NCBI GenBank assembly: GCA_021234155.1
Contig: JAJEKV010000192.1
Span: 145,001 to 209,000 of the forward strand
From: Isoetes taiwanensis
Taxonomy: Eukaryota > Streptophyta > Lycopodiopsida > Isoetales > Isoetaceae
DNA length: 64,000 nt
Direction: 5' to 3'
In this document: one piece after another, positions 53,997-64,000 of the stretch
Position numbering within the stretch: the stretch's first letter is position 1
How the letters are laid out: every line of letters starts with the position of its first letter
Notes under the pieces: model-generated
Database searches by the model: none
Seen by the model: only the letters and a program-made list of their open reading frames with translations
Told to the model about the DNA's origin: nothing
Made by a program: the position numbers and the translations under genes

Positions 53997-54499
53997 TTAG
54001 TCAATGCCCAGTTCTACCTGAATAAGATCCCCCAGATCGAACTCATCAATGTAACTTCGGCTATACAGATCCAGCCAGTCATCCAATTCTTGGATCGAGT
54101 GAGGAGTGTTGACGATGAGCTTCGTTGCCAAAGCTTCACGCTGTCTTTTTTCCTTCTTATACAGCTTCTTAAATAACGGTCTGAACGTGTTGTGCAGCCA
54201 AACATCCTCCATTTTCAGCAGCCTCTTCAATGCCTCTGTCCTATAAAATGGCGTTTCAATGATATGAGGCAGGCCTCCAGCTCCACCCTACTGAGGTGAT
54301 CTTCCTCATCGTTTACCCGTGCCAACCCTTCCCCATTGAGGAGCTTCGTGACTTGGGCACTGATTTCTTCTGTTCCATTCTGGTTTATCTTGTTTTGCAC
54401 CTCAACCTGCAACTGATTCGCATGGGCTAAGATTGGCTCACTAATATGGGACTGCATTTCAGTCATTGTGAATCCATATCTGCGCCTCGTTTCAACCAT
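53997..54499 (-). pseudogene. Orphan helical ORF with one frameshift, about 165 codons
   Basis: The reverse-strand frame from ATG 54499 encodes MVETRRRYGFTMTEMQSHIS, EPILAHANQLQVEVQNKINQ, NGTEEISAQVTKLLNGEGLA, RVNDEEDHLSRVELEACLI, then stops at 54227. The overlapping frame carries on as LPHIIETPFYRTEALKRLLK, MEDVWLHNTFRPLFKKLYKK, and an end SYIDEFDLGDLIQVELGID. Composition is highly helical, with a basic middle. One frame change near 54270-54290 would join them. Family unknown. It sits with other orphan ORFs and the GGGCGGGCGCCC palindromes, so these may be parts of one decayed element. Confidence 0.4.
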
Positions 54500-54853
54500 T
54501 CTGAGTGCCCCGATATGGATCTAGGCTGCGCAGATTTGCAAAACCCGGCTTCACTAGCAACACCTCCTATAATGAAGGCGCTTTTTCATGACACCGACTT
54601 CGATGTCTCTTCCTTGCTTTAATAGACACAACGCCTGCCATCTCACCTACTTGCACAATTCTCGAAATTTTGCATCATTCTAATAAAAAAAACCACAATA
54701 TTCTAAAAATTCGCGTTCATTTCGGAGGCATATGGACTTAGGGAAAGTCCATGTATAATGAAATTGTGCTTTATTTCAATTCATTGTGATGATGTATGAT
54801 ATCTCTGTGTGCATCTCTTGTGTATTAAAAAGGGCCTCCATGCCTCTTACATC
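54500..54853. other. Intergenic
   Basis: No gene or strong repeat seen. Confidence 0.4.

Positions 54854-54943
<90 letters not shown>
54854..54943. repeat. (CTAT)n microsatellite, about 22 units
   Basis: Perfect tetranucleotide run of about 90 bp; likely length-polymorphic. Confidence 0.98.
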
Positions 54944-55204
54944 ATATTTCGAAGCCATTACTAAAAATTTTCTTTGACCGATTTTTGGAAAATCGAAAAT
55001 ATATCCCAGTATCCAAGATCTTTAAAGCCTTAGAAAAGTTACCTAAAAAAAATCCAAAAAAAATTCCATTTGCCGGGAAAACCAAATTCAAACAATAGAT
55101 AATGTGACGTATCAATTAAATACCATTTGCTAAATGCCATATATAATTTTTTTACATATGCTATATCACAAGTCATTTGTCATTACGTATAAGCTTTGAG
55201 ATGT

Positions 55205-55345
55205 ATGTCATATGAGCTGATCCACATAATGACATATGTCATATATGTTATATGACATATGTCATATATGTTATATGACATATATGACATATGTCATTAT
55301 GAGCTATATAAGTTGATCCACAAACAGATATATGTAGTACATGTC
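55205..55345. repeat. ATGACATATGTCATAT palindromic short repeats
   Basis: GACATATGTCATATATGTTATAT repeats twice and then degrades; GACATATGTC is a perfect palindrome. AT-rich cruciform-prone DNA. Confidence 0.75.
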
Positions 55346-56290
55346 ATATATAAGTCGAACTCCTTGCATGCAGTTGTCTTGTTAAAGTAGCAAATGTGCA
55401 TAATTTTAGGAAATAAGTCTTGTTAAAGTAGTGAGATAGATGATTTACACATTAATAAAAACCAGTTTGGTAAAGCATTGAAACTAAGATTAACATGTTA
55501 AATTTGGCATGTGAAGAACAAACAAAGATAAAGACCTATCATAATTTGCTCTTTTTATGACAAATCCATAGAGCATAGCATTTTGTTTTCTTTAGTGCCA
55601 GAAATTGAGAGTCCTCATGCTACTTCAAATTATGACCAGATAAAAAACCATCTGAGCATCCACTAAGGGATTTTTTATTTCCCATTTCTTACTTATAATA
55701 AGGGGTAGCGACAATCTATCACACTTGTCTAGTTGTATTTTAAGGGGTATAAGCGTATAACAAGGCATTTTTATGCGTATGATAAGGGGTTTTGGCATGA
55801 TACTAGGAACACAAATGCCATATCCAAAACACATGTAAGTGAATCCCCAGGGGCAAAATCATGAGCAGAACCATTTGCCATATGGACTTCTCCAAGATAT
55901 CATCATTTCATTGTTTGAATTGAATTGAATATATAAGTTACTCTCTTAAACACATAGTATGGATAGTGATTTCACTATAACTTGATGAACATATAAATCC
56001 CACTTTGGCACCAGGACTACAAGCCTATTTGCTTGCTTCATTGTCCAGGAAAAAGCTTGTAGCTATTGCATCAATTTGCACAGAGTCCCACAAGCTACAG
56101 ATTGAGACATATAGATGGGAACGATCGTCATTGCTGCGAGAAACGAGAATATGTGTATGTTTAAAGTTACAAGTTATTAAAGATGAAAGCCATGGTCTTT
56201 TAGGACGTCATACTTTTGAGATGGTCAGGAATCACTATTTAACCTTATCGGACTCTTGTATGGAAAGGGAGAGTGCTTTTTTTTTGCTTA
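55346..56290. other. Intergenic, no supportable gene
   Basis: The frame at 56005-56313 (MAPGLQAYLLASLSRKKLVA..) has partly coding-like composition but no identifiable domain. Confidence 0.35.
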
Positions 56291-56295
56291 TCATT

Positions 56296-56420
56296 ACTAG
56301 AAACGATCGATAATTAGTTATCGATCTTGGAGGAAAAACCGCCCTCCAAGTAATTATCGATCGCGATAACTAATTATCAAGATACTCCTCGATCTTGATA
56401 ACTAATTATCGATATTTAAT
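56296..56420. repeat. Dense inverted repeats of TAATTATCGATC
   Basis: CGATCGATAATTAGTTATCG, TAATTATCGATCGCGATAAC, ATCTTGATAACTAATTATCG recur in both orientations within 125 bp, around TTGGAGG and CCTCCAAG inverted copies. Several alternative hairpins are possible. Confidence 0.75.
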
Positions 56421-56429
56421 TAACTTAGA

Positions 56430-56660
56430 TAAAGGCGGTTTGCTCGGTCGTCGCTTCGATGTGTCACCTTTGATAATCGCCTGGCCCTAACGGGCCTCGG
56501 CGATTATCAAACAATCATGAACTTCGGCCCTAACGGGCCTCGTCGGCGCGTCCAAAATCGTGTGCTCGGTTACATGCGTCCTCGGCCTTAGTCGGGCCTC
56601 GGCCTTACGTGCCAAATACCTGGCCTCGGACGTACAGCCTCGGTCACGCATTTTTGGTTA
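56430..56660. repeat. CGGCCCTAACGGGCCTCG repeats, GC-rich
   Basis: GGCCCTAACGGGCCTCGGCG, GGCCCTAACGGGCCTCGTCG and GGCCTTAGTCGGGCCTCGGC lie within 130 bp, each able to form a GGCCC/GGGCC stem. Flanked by AT-rich DNA. Confidence 0.7.
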
Positions 56661-58332
56661 TCAGCCTTAGCTACACCGATAACCTTACCTTAGCATTGCA
56701 TTCCACGCCTGCACAACTTCTCAAAACACCACCTGTGCATGACTTGGCATTACACAGCTTGAGGTTCCAGATGAGCGTCTTCAATTATTAAGCCCTTAAT
56801 AGTCATCATGGTCTACATCATGTTCTATAATTTTTACTGATTGTCTAGAGTCATCATTACTGCAAAGGTTTTTTTCGTGAAAACCTTTCGCACATGATTT
56901 TTTTAATTTTAGTAGTAATGGTTGTGCTAGCCCATTATATGGGTCCCATGACCTCTTGGTCTTTGTGGATGTTAAAAAAAATCTATTCTATCTACTTACT
57001 TAAAATGTTTTTGGAGGTGGGTGTCCTCTTTTTTCCGGCAACCGGTAACACTCCCTTTTCCGGCCAAAAGCATGATTTTGGAAGCTAAAAAGAGTTTTCG
57101 GCCATACCTTAGTTTTTCGGCCCGTTATGTTACGTTTTTTCCTAAAAGGAGCACTACTCTGGCCCGTTACTGCTAATTAGCCAGAGAGATCGTGGCCGCC
57201 GCCTTCCATGATGTTTCATGTTTAAAAAAGAATCGCAGAGCACTTGGTTGAGGCAGATTGCTAGGCAGATTGCAGGACTTACAACGATTTCAAAATTAAA
57301 GAAGAAAGGAGGGTTGAACACAAAAAAGGATACAAGCTCTTCTAATTCTGAGATTTGAGCCGATCCAGGTTCTCCAAATCACCGTCTATGTTATTTCCCA
57401 AATCTTAGTTTCTATGCTTATGCATGAAACGTTTTGATGCAGGCTTTTGGTGAAGCAAATGATTGGTGAAGCAAAAGCTTAAGGGCTGGGTGCCAGTTTC
57501 CTGGATTCGCCACAAGACAGATCTATCTATTTCTTACGGATGCACACAGTTTTTTTTAGAAACACACAGCTTTTAAACAGAGGAACAAGAACTCAGGTTT
57601 TTTAGATATGTCGAGCAGAGAAACTGGTGTTCTATGCCAGGCGAAAATAGACAGGTCGGATCCGTTGGCATGCCGGTTGTATACAGATTTGCCTATTGCT
57701 GGCTACAGAATCCGGACTTCTGGATTTGGGGATTTCGGCTGGCTACAAAAGCATTACCTTAAAAATGGCCGAATCTGTGATGGATACAGTTTTGGAGCAC
57801 ATCGATCGTGAGGTTCTTTCAGGTAATTTTTTTTTGGGTTGTGCTCTCTTTTGCCGTGATTGCTTCGTCCCTCTAGATCCAGGGTAAAAAGACCTCAAGC
57901 AGTTGATGAACATTAAGCCTCTATCATATGCACCCGTTTGCATGCAGCCCCTTCTAAAACCTGGAGTTGCTCGGGCTGTTCGGCATATTCTTGGCCTGTG
58001 AGCCTTCTCAGCCTGTTCAGAAATGTGAGCCTTAGCCTTTCTTCCCGGCCTCTTCCTATGTTGTTAAAAATCTCATTAATTTTTCTTTGTATCTGACATC
58101 TCTCAATCTTTGTATCTGACATCTCTCATTTGCAGATAAAAGTTTTCAGGTTGAACACAGGTAGCTGCGGTTGGACACATGCTGTTGAACACAGGTAAAA
58201 ATCTCCCAGCTTTTTATTTTTTAAATTAGACATTCTCATTCAATCCTTATCTTCATCAAACAGTCATAGACACTGCAGACCTTAAGCGTTAGGTCCATTT
58301 TTACTATTTGGTTCACAATAGAGACTGGTTTA
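56661..58332. other. Intergenic, no supportable gene
   Basis: Mixed composition. The frames at 57608-57811 and 57696-57943 overlap on both strands without domains. TCTTTGTATCTGACATCTCTC is duplicated at about 58084 and 58107. Confidence 0.35.
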
Positions 58333-58640
58333 GGATGCTGCCTGGTTGCAATCATTCAATAAACCTGTTCAAAATTTTTTTGCATTTGATTGATGAATAT
58401 TTTAGAAGATGCTGCCTTCTATATCTGATGTGTTCCTTCTGATATGTTCCTTCTCATGTCTTAATTATTTCGTGGTGGGTCTGGGTTCATAAATTTGTTG
58501 TTGGCTTGAGGAATAGATATTTAGGGGGCTGCCTGGTTGCAATCATTCAAAAAATTTTCCACATTTGATTGATGATTGTTTTAGAAGATGCTACCTTCTA
58601 TGTTTGATATGTTCCTTCTCATATCTGATACGTGCCCTTA
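58333..58640. repeat. Direct repeat of about 110-130 bp, two diverged copies
   Basis: GCTGCCTGGTTGCAATCATT and TTTAGAAGATGCT.CCTTCTAT and ATGTTCCTTCTCAT occur at about 58337-58460 and 58531-58632. Confidence 0.8.
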
Positions 58641-58707
58641 CTTTCTTAGGTGATTGTATCTCATATGGAAAGAATCCTCCATTAACTCTTTAAATTGCAA
58701 TTGTTAT

Positions 58708-58906
58708 GCAGCTGGGTATCAAGCGGTGCAGTTTGTTCTCAAGTATTTGCTGCCTATGATCAAGGTCTCATTGATTTACTACCATTTCTTTTCTTCCGCA
58801 ATGATCTTGACGCTTTTGATCCTATTGTGCAAATTAGGAAGTCTTCCTTGAAAACTTTTGAGGGCTTGCATCTAGAGAGCATAGCAAATAAATCTATATC
58901 ATCTTA
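58708..58906 (+). pseudogene. Possible single exon of unknown gene
   Basis: After TTGTTATGCAG (acceptor-like), an open frame encodes GAVCSQVFAAYDQGLIDLLP, FLFFRNDLDAFDPIVQIRKS, SLKTFEGLHLESI to TAA 58906. Composition looks coding, but no family is recognised and no partner exon was found. Confidence 0.25.
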
Positions 58907-59199
58907 AAGGTAATCATGGTGAAAACTAAAGTGCTAAGAATTATAGAAGTTGCTGTAAATCTGGTCTGTTCCCTTTTCCCACCTTAAATACTGCCAATTT
59001 TATTGTGCAAAGCATGCTTATCCAACAGAAAAGGCTGGTTTGTGGCTGATATAGAGGTTAAATTTTCCTTATATGTTTTTGCAAAAATTGATGGTTGCCA
59101 TGATGAAAGTAGTCTTGAGTTGCTTATAGGTATAGATTATTCCTCTTCATGTATATTACAAATAGTTTGTTCAGGCTTTATCAACACTTTGTCTTTTGT

Positions 59200-59280
59200 C
59201 CATTGAGTTGGCCTCCTTGACATGTCATTACTTTTTCTTTTGTCCATTGACGTGGCCTCCTTGACATGTCATTTCTCTCG
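59200..59280. repeat. 45-bp direct duplication
   Basis: TCTTTTGTCCATTGA.TGGCC and TCCTTGACATGTCATT occur at about 59193 and 59237, with three differences. Confidence 0.85.
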
Positions 59281-59390
59281 ACTTTTCTTCTATCGCAACC
59301 TAATGAAAAGAGAAAAAGAGGGATGTCTTTGTTTTAGTAGAGAGGACAGTCAATTGATGGTATAGAATAGAGTCAATTGATGGTATAGAA

Positions 59391-59606
59391 TGGAGCATTG
59401 AAATATGGATCTATAACTAATATAATTTGTCTTATCCTCATGGCACCACATATTTCTTTGTTCTTTTATTTAGTTTGATTTAGAAATGATGTCGTCCATG
59501 GAGCATTGAAATATGGATCTATAACTAATATAATTTGTCTTATCCTCATGGCACCACATATTTCTTTGTTCTTTTATTTAGTTTGATTTAGAAATGATGT
59601 CGTCCA
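59391..59606. repeat. 108-bp tandem duplication, no difference seen
   Basis: The unit starting TGGAGCATTGAAATATGG and ending ATGATGTCGTCCA is present at 59391-59498 and 59499-59606. Preceded by a 25-bp duplication of GTCAATTGATGGTATAGAAT. Confidence 0.95.
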
Positions 59607-60800
59607 TGACTTGAGGAACCAATAGTTAAGTATACATGGATTTTGTACTTAGACCAGGTAGAAGGAGGTTATGTTGGTGACTCAAGGCTAGGAGAGGTAT
59701 ATGAAGTTGCACAATAGCATTGATCTATAATGCGAACAGTTGAAGACCCCTAGGTACACATGTTGCATGTCAATTGTGTTTGTGTTTGATCTTAGCACAA
59801 TAAAAATAGATCAACAAAAGTTGAGCAACATGGGTTAACACAGTTCCAATATGGACGCACCCAACTTCAAAATATCCAACTCCACATATCAAAACAGTGT
59901 TGCGAATTTGCACCATAAACACAAACGAAAGAAGAAAATCACATCAAAAATGCTGCTTCCGGATGTCTACAAAAATGAGAGGCATTCATTTTAATTCCCC
60001 AATCAGCAAAAAGCCTTTCGCTTTAAATGTCCAAAGCGTTTTTTTGCAAAAAGCCTACCCCAAGATGTCCACACATAGCAAGACATCTTGCTTTAGACAA
60101 AAAAGCAAGATGTCCTTATATAGCTAAGCTTCGGACAAAAGCAAGCGATTTTGCTATGTGCATATATTAAAACCTGGGGTTCAAAAACATTGGAGCCTTC
60201 TTCAGATGCTAGAATTACAATATAAGAAAAAGATGCTGCAAAGCGCATTTTGAAGGAATAAAGAAAGGCGGAGGCATTCCCGAAAGATGTTGCAAAGTGC
60301 ATTTTGAAGGAATAAAGAAAGGCGGAGGCATTCTGGCTATGGCGGATAGCCTTATGCTGGCTATGGCACGCCAATGCCAGGCGTCATGTATATTAGGGTT
60401 CCATCATAAACTAAAGTACGCCAATGAACTAGGTCAAAATTTTATGTTTTGTATTTATGTACCTAATGTTTTATTGATGTTTGGATCTGTCTTTCCAAAT
60501 TTTGAACATATGTCTTGTTTTATGTTTTGAGCATTTTTTTCACTACTGAAATCCATAACTCAAAGTTAATGTATTAATGATGATGTCATTAGACAATTTT
60601 AATAACAAAAATAATTAGAAAAGCAAATAATGTCCCTTTTTACCAATATCAACATGTGGTGTTGTCGAAAGTTGCACATATGATGTTAAAGGCCGAGCAA
60701 AAACACATAATGACGTTAGCCCGGCAACGCCGGGCACACGTTTACTAGTTTTACTCTATAATTTTTTCTACAGCTTTCAAGTTTAGCCACTTTATCTTCA
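59607..60800. other. Intergenic with a 56-bp duplication
   Basis: CATTTTGAAGGAATAAAGAA, AGGCGGAGGCATTC recurs at about 60247 and 60300. No supportable gene. Confidence 0.4.
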
Positions 60801-61317
60801 CCATATGCCATCACAGAGAGGAGTTACAATGGAGGGGTTACTTGTGACATTCTTATTTTTTCATTTTATAACGTGGATGCTCAAGTGCATGGATACTACA
60901 GGGGTCAGCTCATGCGTTGAGATTGCTCGTGCTACATTTCAAGATGTCAAGTATCATCTTGACTCTTCTACTTTGAAACATTTGGGACATTAGTGGAATT
61001 CTTTATTTCCATTGGTGTGATAGGTCTTATGGTACAATTTTACAATTGAGTATTTAAAAGTTTTTACGTTATTCAAGGGACGAGATATTCTTATGATGGC
61101 CAGTTGTAGATAATATTACCAATGATTTGGACGAGAAAGATATTATTCTACTATTTGTTACTTCTTTTTTATTGCAATCATTGGTTATGTCCTTTACGCA
61201 CATATATATGTTTATTTAAGCACTGGTGGAGCCAGCACCCTTTTAACCGTGGCAGTAGCTAGGTATATAGATATGAGTTTGAGGGTGCCGTGTATGCTGC
61301 TGCTGATTTATTTTTTG
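60801..61317. other. Intergenic, no supportable gene
   Basis: The 62-codon frame at 60805-60993 has a hydrophobic segment (LLVTFLFFHFITWML) but no recognisable domain. Confidence 0.35.
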
Positions 61318-61400
61318 GGTTGCCCCTAGGGGGGCAAACCCTCGTTTATGTGGGTATATGGGCATATTCAAGTATATGCTGGCATATACCTAGCATATGC
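61318..61400. repeat. GTTGCCCCTAGGGG palindrome, copy 2
   Basis: GGTTGCCCCTAGGGGGGCAA followed by ACCC.CGTTTAT and ATATGCTGGCATATACCTAG matches 40668-40740 in the same orientation. Confidence 0.65.
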
Positions 61401-61923
61401 TGATGACTGCTAAAAACTGGCTGCTGCCTGTAAATGGGTGGTCATCCAGCCCCATTATCAGCCTGCTACACAAACGCTATCCGCCGGACTTGGCTATGGC
61501 TTCTACACCTCGGATTCTACCCTCCCTTCCGCGCCTTCCGTCAGGGTTCTGGCGAGTTGAGCACATGTTTATCCCTTCCTTATACCCTCTAGGGCATAAT
61601 GTCATCTCCCTTAATCTCAGCTATGCAACTCTTGACGATTTGGGAGATTTTTGCCCTTCTTTCTATGCATGTTTGAATCGATCCCCGCTTCTTCCTAACC
61701 CAAAAGTTGGCTTATTTTATCGATTGATGAATTGATTCTCGAGACATTTGCGTTGTTAGTCTCTATTTCTAATGCGATGAGGAGTTGTGAAGTTGTTCTA
61801 ATTGAAGCCGAAAGACCTGATTATTTGAGGAGTCCGTGGGGTCCGTTGTGGTCGGCAAATCCAAACCTGTGTAACATTTCGTATCTCAAGCCTTTCAGTT
61901 TTCCCTTGATTCCAATCAGATAG
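61397..61923 (+). pseudogene. Orphan ORF with one frameshift, about 175 codons
   Basis: The first frame (61397-61735) encodes ..ASTPRILPSLPRLPSGFWRV, EHMFIPSLYPLGHNVISLNL, SYATLDDLGDFCPSFYACLN. A +1 shifted frame continues from 61732 with ILETFALLVSISNAMRSCEV and VLIEAERPDYLRSPWGP. The second part looks like strand-helix-strand coding sequence. It directly follows the palindromic block at 61318. Not identified; like the ORF at 40173, it is linked to the CCCCTAGGGG palindrome. Confidence 0.3.
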
Positions 61924-62954
61924 ACTTTTCGCAGAGATTTTGCATGGGCAACCTCACCAACCAGCTCTTGCCCTATTTTGTTTATGTGGCTACGACTATG
62001 GTTGTGGTTATCTATAGAGCTTGCATTTTTCGCTTTAAAAATCCCAGTTCCACAAACAGGGTCAGCAATCAGCATCTTTCTCTTGCCTCTGCCAGTACAC
62101 TGGTAAGCTCCGTTTTTGGCATTGCATCTTCAAACAGTTTTTACATTTCGTCTTCAAATATGAGCTGCAATGCATGCGTGATTCGTGGCAAGCAAAGTAA
62201 GCAACAAACATTTTGGCTTATTTTTCCTCAAGATGCATGGTTATATGGGTCATTTGAAGCTTTTTATCCTGTGGCATGCTCTTCTTTGTTTGATTCTCAG
62301 CAGTGCAAGCAAGACATGTTATAATCCATCCTTCACAAATTGCTGCGTAAAGATGTCCAACAAGGACCCAAATATGAGCTGCATTCAAATTCAAGATGAT
62401 TCTGCGAAGGATTTCTATCCACAACCAGGTTTTTTACTACAATTTATTCAAAGTTTGATGTTATTGCTAAAGGAAACATCTGAATTTAGTTTTAAATGGT
62501 TTAATTGGCATGCATTGCAAGGTTAAATTTATGTATATTGATGATAGTGATATAGAGTGATAAGGCAACTTGCTTTGCTATCAAGAAAATAGAAACTTCC
62601 TCTTTCAAAGATATGGCCATGTAAGTACAATTTCTTATGCATCATGAAATTGTTTTTATTATTCTTAAGGAGATTAATTATCTTCTGCTGGTAGAACATT
62701 CCGATTTCTTGTTCAAAATGCTGTCCTAATTTGACATCAATTTCTCTTTGGGGAGTTACAGGAATTACAATGGAGTTGTCAAACTGGTACTTATCTTACT
62801 TAATCTTGATTTGCCTTTGACATTACAAACTTCTGGTTTTTAATTTCATATTATATGACTTAAATCTGTTCCATTGTCCTTGTAGATATGTAGCGCAGCG
62901 TCATTGGAGCACTTAAATATTGGTGGTACATTCATCACCGTTGTAACTATGTTT
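61924..62954. other. Unassigned, scattered coding-like remnants
   Basis: Reverse-strand fragments near 62200-62080 (LQLIFEDEM..KLFEDAMPK..ELTSVLAEARERC) look like decayed exons of an unidentified gene. No intact frame. Confidence 0.3.
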
Positions 62955-63504
62955 CATTAGGGATTTTTTGAGATCATAAAAGGGCCTTCTAAGAACTGCT
63001 GACTAAGCTATATGAACTACCAATCAGAAAACAGAACTGGTAATCCAGTCAGCAAAACAGTTATAACTAACTCACTGGATCACATTTTCTAGCATAAGTG
63101 TTGATAGAAAAGTCCAAATGAGCTCTTGTTTGGTGCAATAGATAGATCTCATTGAGATCTTTCTAACCTTGGGTGGTTTTCATATCTTTTAGCCCCATAA
63201 GATAGTAAAAAATGGTAAAAACCATATTTTTTGGAGTTTTGACAATCATAAATGGTTAAAATATGTGCAAAGCACCTAAGGTTGGAAAGATCTCAACGAG
63301 ATCTATCTATTGCATTAAACAAGAGCTCATTTGGACTTTTCTACCAATAGTTATGCTAGAAAATGTGATCCAGTGAGTTAGTTATAACAGTTTTGCTGAC
63401 TGGACCCGTCAGGCTCTGTTTTCTGATTGGTAGTTCATTTATCTTCATTTGGCTTAGTTAGCATGTTTTGAAGGCCCTTTTTTGATCTCAAAAAAACCCT
63501 AATG
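62955..63504. mobile_element. Hairpin MITE of about 550 bp
   Basis: The arms of about 240 bp (62955-63200 and 63257-63504) are inverted copies with high identity (roughly 85-90% by eye). Shared blocks include CATTAGGG..TTTTTTGAGATCA, AACTACCAATCAGAAAACAG, CAGTTATAACTAACTCACTG and AATAGATAGATCTC. The loop is about 55 bp, and no protein is encoded. Its read-through RNA would fold into a long hairpin. Confidence 0.88.
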
Positions 63505-63913
63505 GCAATTGCAAAGCATTCCAAGCGTCTAAAGGTAAGTATAAAATGCTGTCAATTTGCCTTCAGGGAGAGATAAAGTAACGTAAATACTTCTTCTGCA
63601 GAAATTAAATCTCTGGGGTTGCAAGCATGTGACAGAAAGAGGTCTTTTAAGTCTTTCTAAGGGCTGCCCAATGTTGCAGTTTATCAACATTTGGGGTATG
63701 AAGAGTTCAGTCAATAGGGAGAGACTACTGGCAACGAACCCCCATCTGCTACTCACACCTTAGGAAAGAAGGGTATAAAGCTCTTTCTTTTCTTTATTGT
63801 AAATATTGTGATTGTGAGCATGTTATATGGCCTGATGCAAGGCTTAGAGGCCAGTGGTGATAACAGTTATTGGATGTTCAAGTGTGCCCTACTCTTGCTG
63901 TAATGTATAAATG
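63505..63913. other. Intergenic, no supportable gene
   Basis: The reverse-strand frame at 63529-63756 has no domain. Confidence 0.4.
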
Positions 63914-64000
63914 CAGATCGATCCGACGGATCGCGATTCTCGAGCCAGACGAGCATGCAAGAGTTGCATGCGTTGCCTGCATGCATTGCATGCATTTCGG
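63914..64000. repeat. Modular palindromic repeat family, unit E (diverged, cut by window end)
   Basis: CAGATCGATCCGACGGATCG, then GATTCTCGAGCCAGACGAGC and ATGCAAGAGTTGCATGC, aligns with the 5' ends of units A-D. The CGATCC..GGATCG stem and GCATGC palindromes are kept although the bases between them differ. Confidence 0.7.

Noticed and set aside
54786..54977. Open frame with LSIYLSIY repeats
   Set aside because: It is the translation of the (CTAT)n microsatellite, not a gene.
61821..62075. Reverse-strand DPVCGTGIF, like a methyltransferase motif I
   Set aside because: Upstream coding-like sequence (ELTSVLAEARERC) is in another frame, and the rest of the open frame does not continue a methyltransferase fold.

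Overview
The window is nuclear DNA from a land plant. The evidence is a plant-type PHT1 phosphate transporter, pentatricopeptide-repeat (PPR) fragments, a Ty1/copia element primed by initiator tRNA-Met, an L1-type LINE with a C-terminal zinc knuckle, and a CACTA (En/Spm-type) transposon. Coding density is very low and repeats are nested several deep, as in large plant genomes. The clade cannot be fixed from the sequence alone. No rRNA gene, complete tRNA gene, CRISPR array or prokaryotic operon was seen.

Layout. 0.2-1.9 kb holds short palindromic and CACGTG-rich repeats. 1.95-6.0 kb is a decayed, rearranged duplicate of the PHT1 gene and its upstream region, split by a 2-kb foldback insertion. 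8.3-12.9 kb is a structurally complete but frameshifted copia element with 5-bp target duplications. 15.1-32.4 kb is a nest: possible coiled-coil exons are interrupted by a 5'-truncated LINE (19-bp target duplication), which is cut by a 14.2-kb CACTA element (3-bp duplication GCA). The CACTA element carries a PPR fragment, a retrotransposon 5' end and several inverted-repeat units. 35.5-37.1 kb is the best gene, a PHT1-like Pi:H+ symporter read leftwards. It is full length except for one in-frame TAA in the central loop, and a P1BS-like or TATA-like site lies 127 bp upstream. 40.2-40.7 kb has a 163-codon orphan ORF. 42.6-44.2 kb is a second PPR fragment between direct repeats.

45-54.5 kb is the most unfamiliar part. 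It has two paired copies of a modular repeat family with strongly palindromic ends, a fragment resembling the C-terminal part of a beta-class DNA methyltransferase, a 147-bp tandem array with GC-rich palindromes, a head-to-head pair of mutually homologous small ORFs, and another helical ORF. 54.5-64 kb is mostly intergenic, with microsatellites, recent tandem duplications, a 550-bp hairpin element and the start of a fifth modular repeat.

Only the PHT1 locus suggests a physiological role, phosphate uptake under phosphate-starvation control. Everything else is mobile-element biology or orphan sequence. Many decayed regions differ from their intact relatives by CAG/CTG versus CGG/CCG/CG changes and one-base indels. 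That pattern may be biological or a consensus error at methylated sites, so frameshifts in the transposons should be read with caution.
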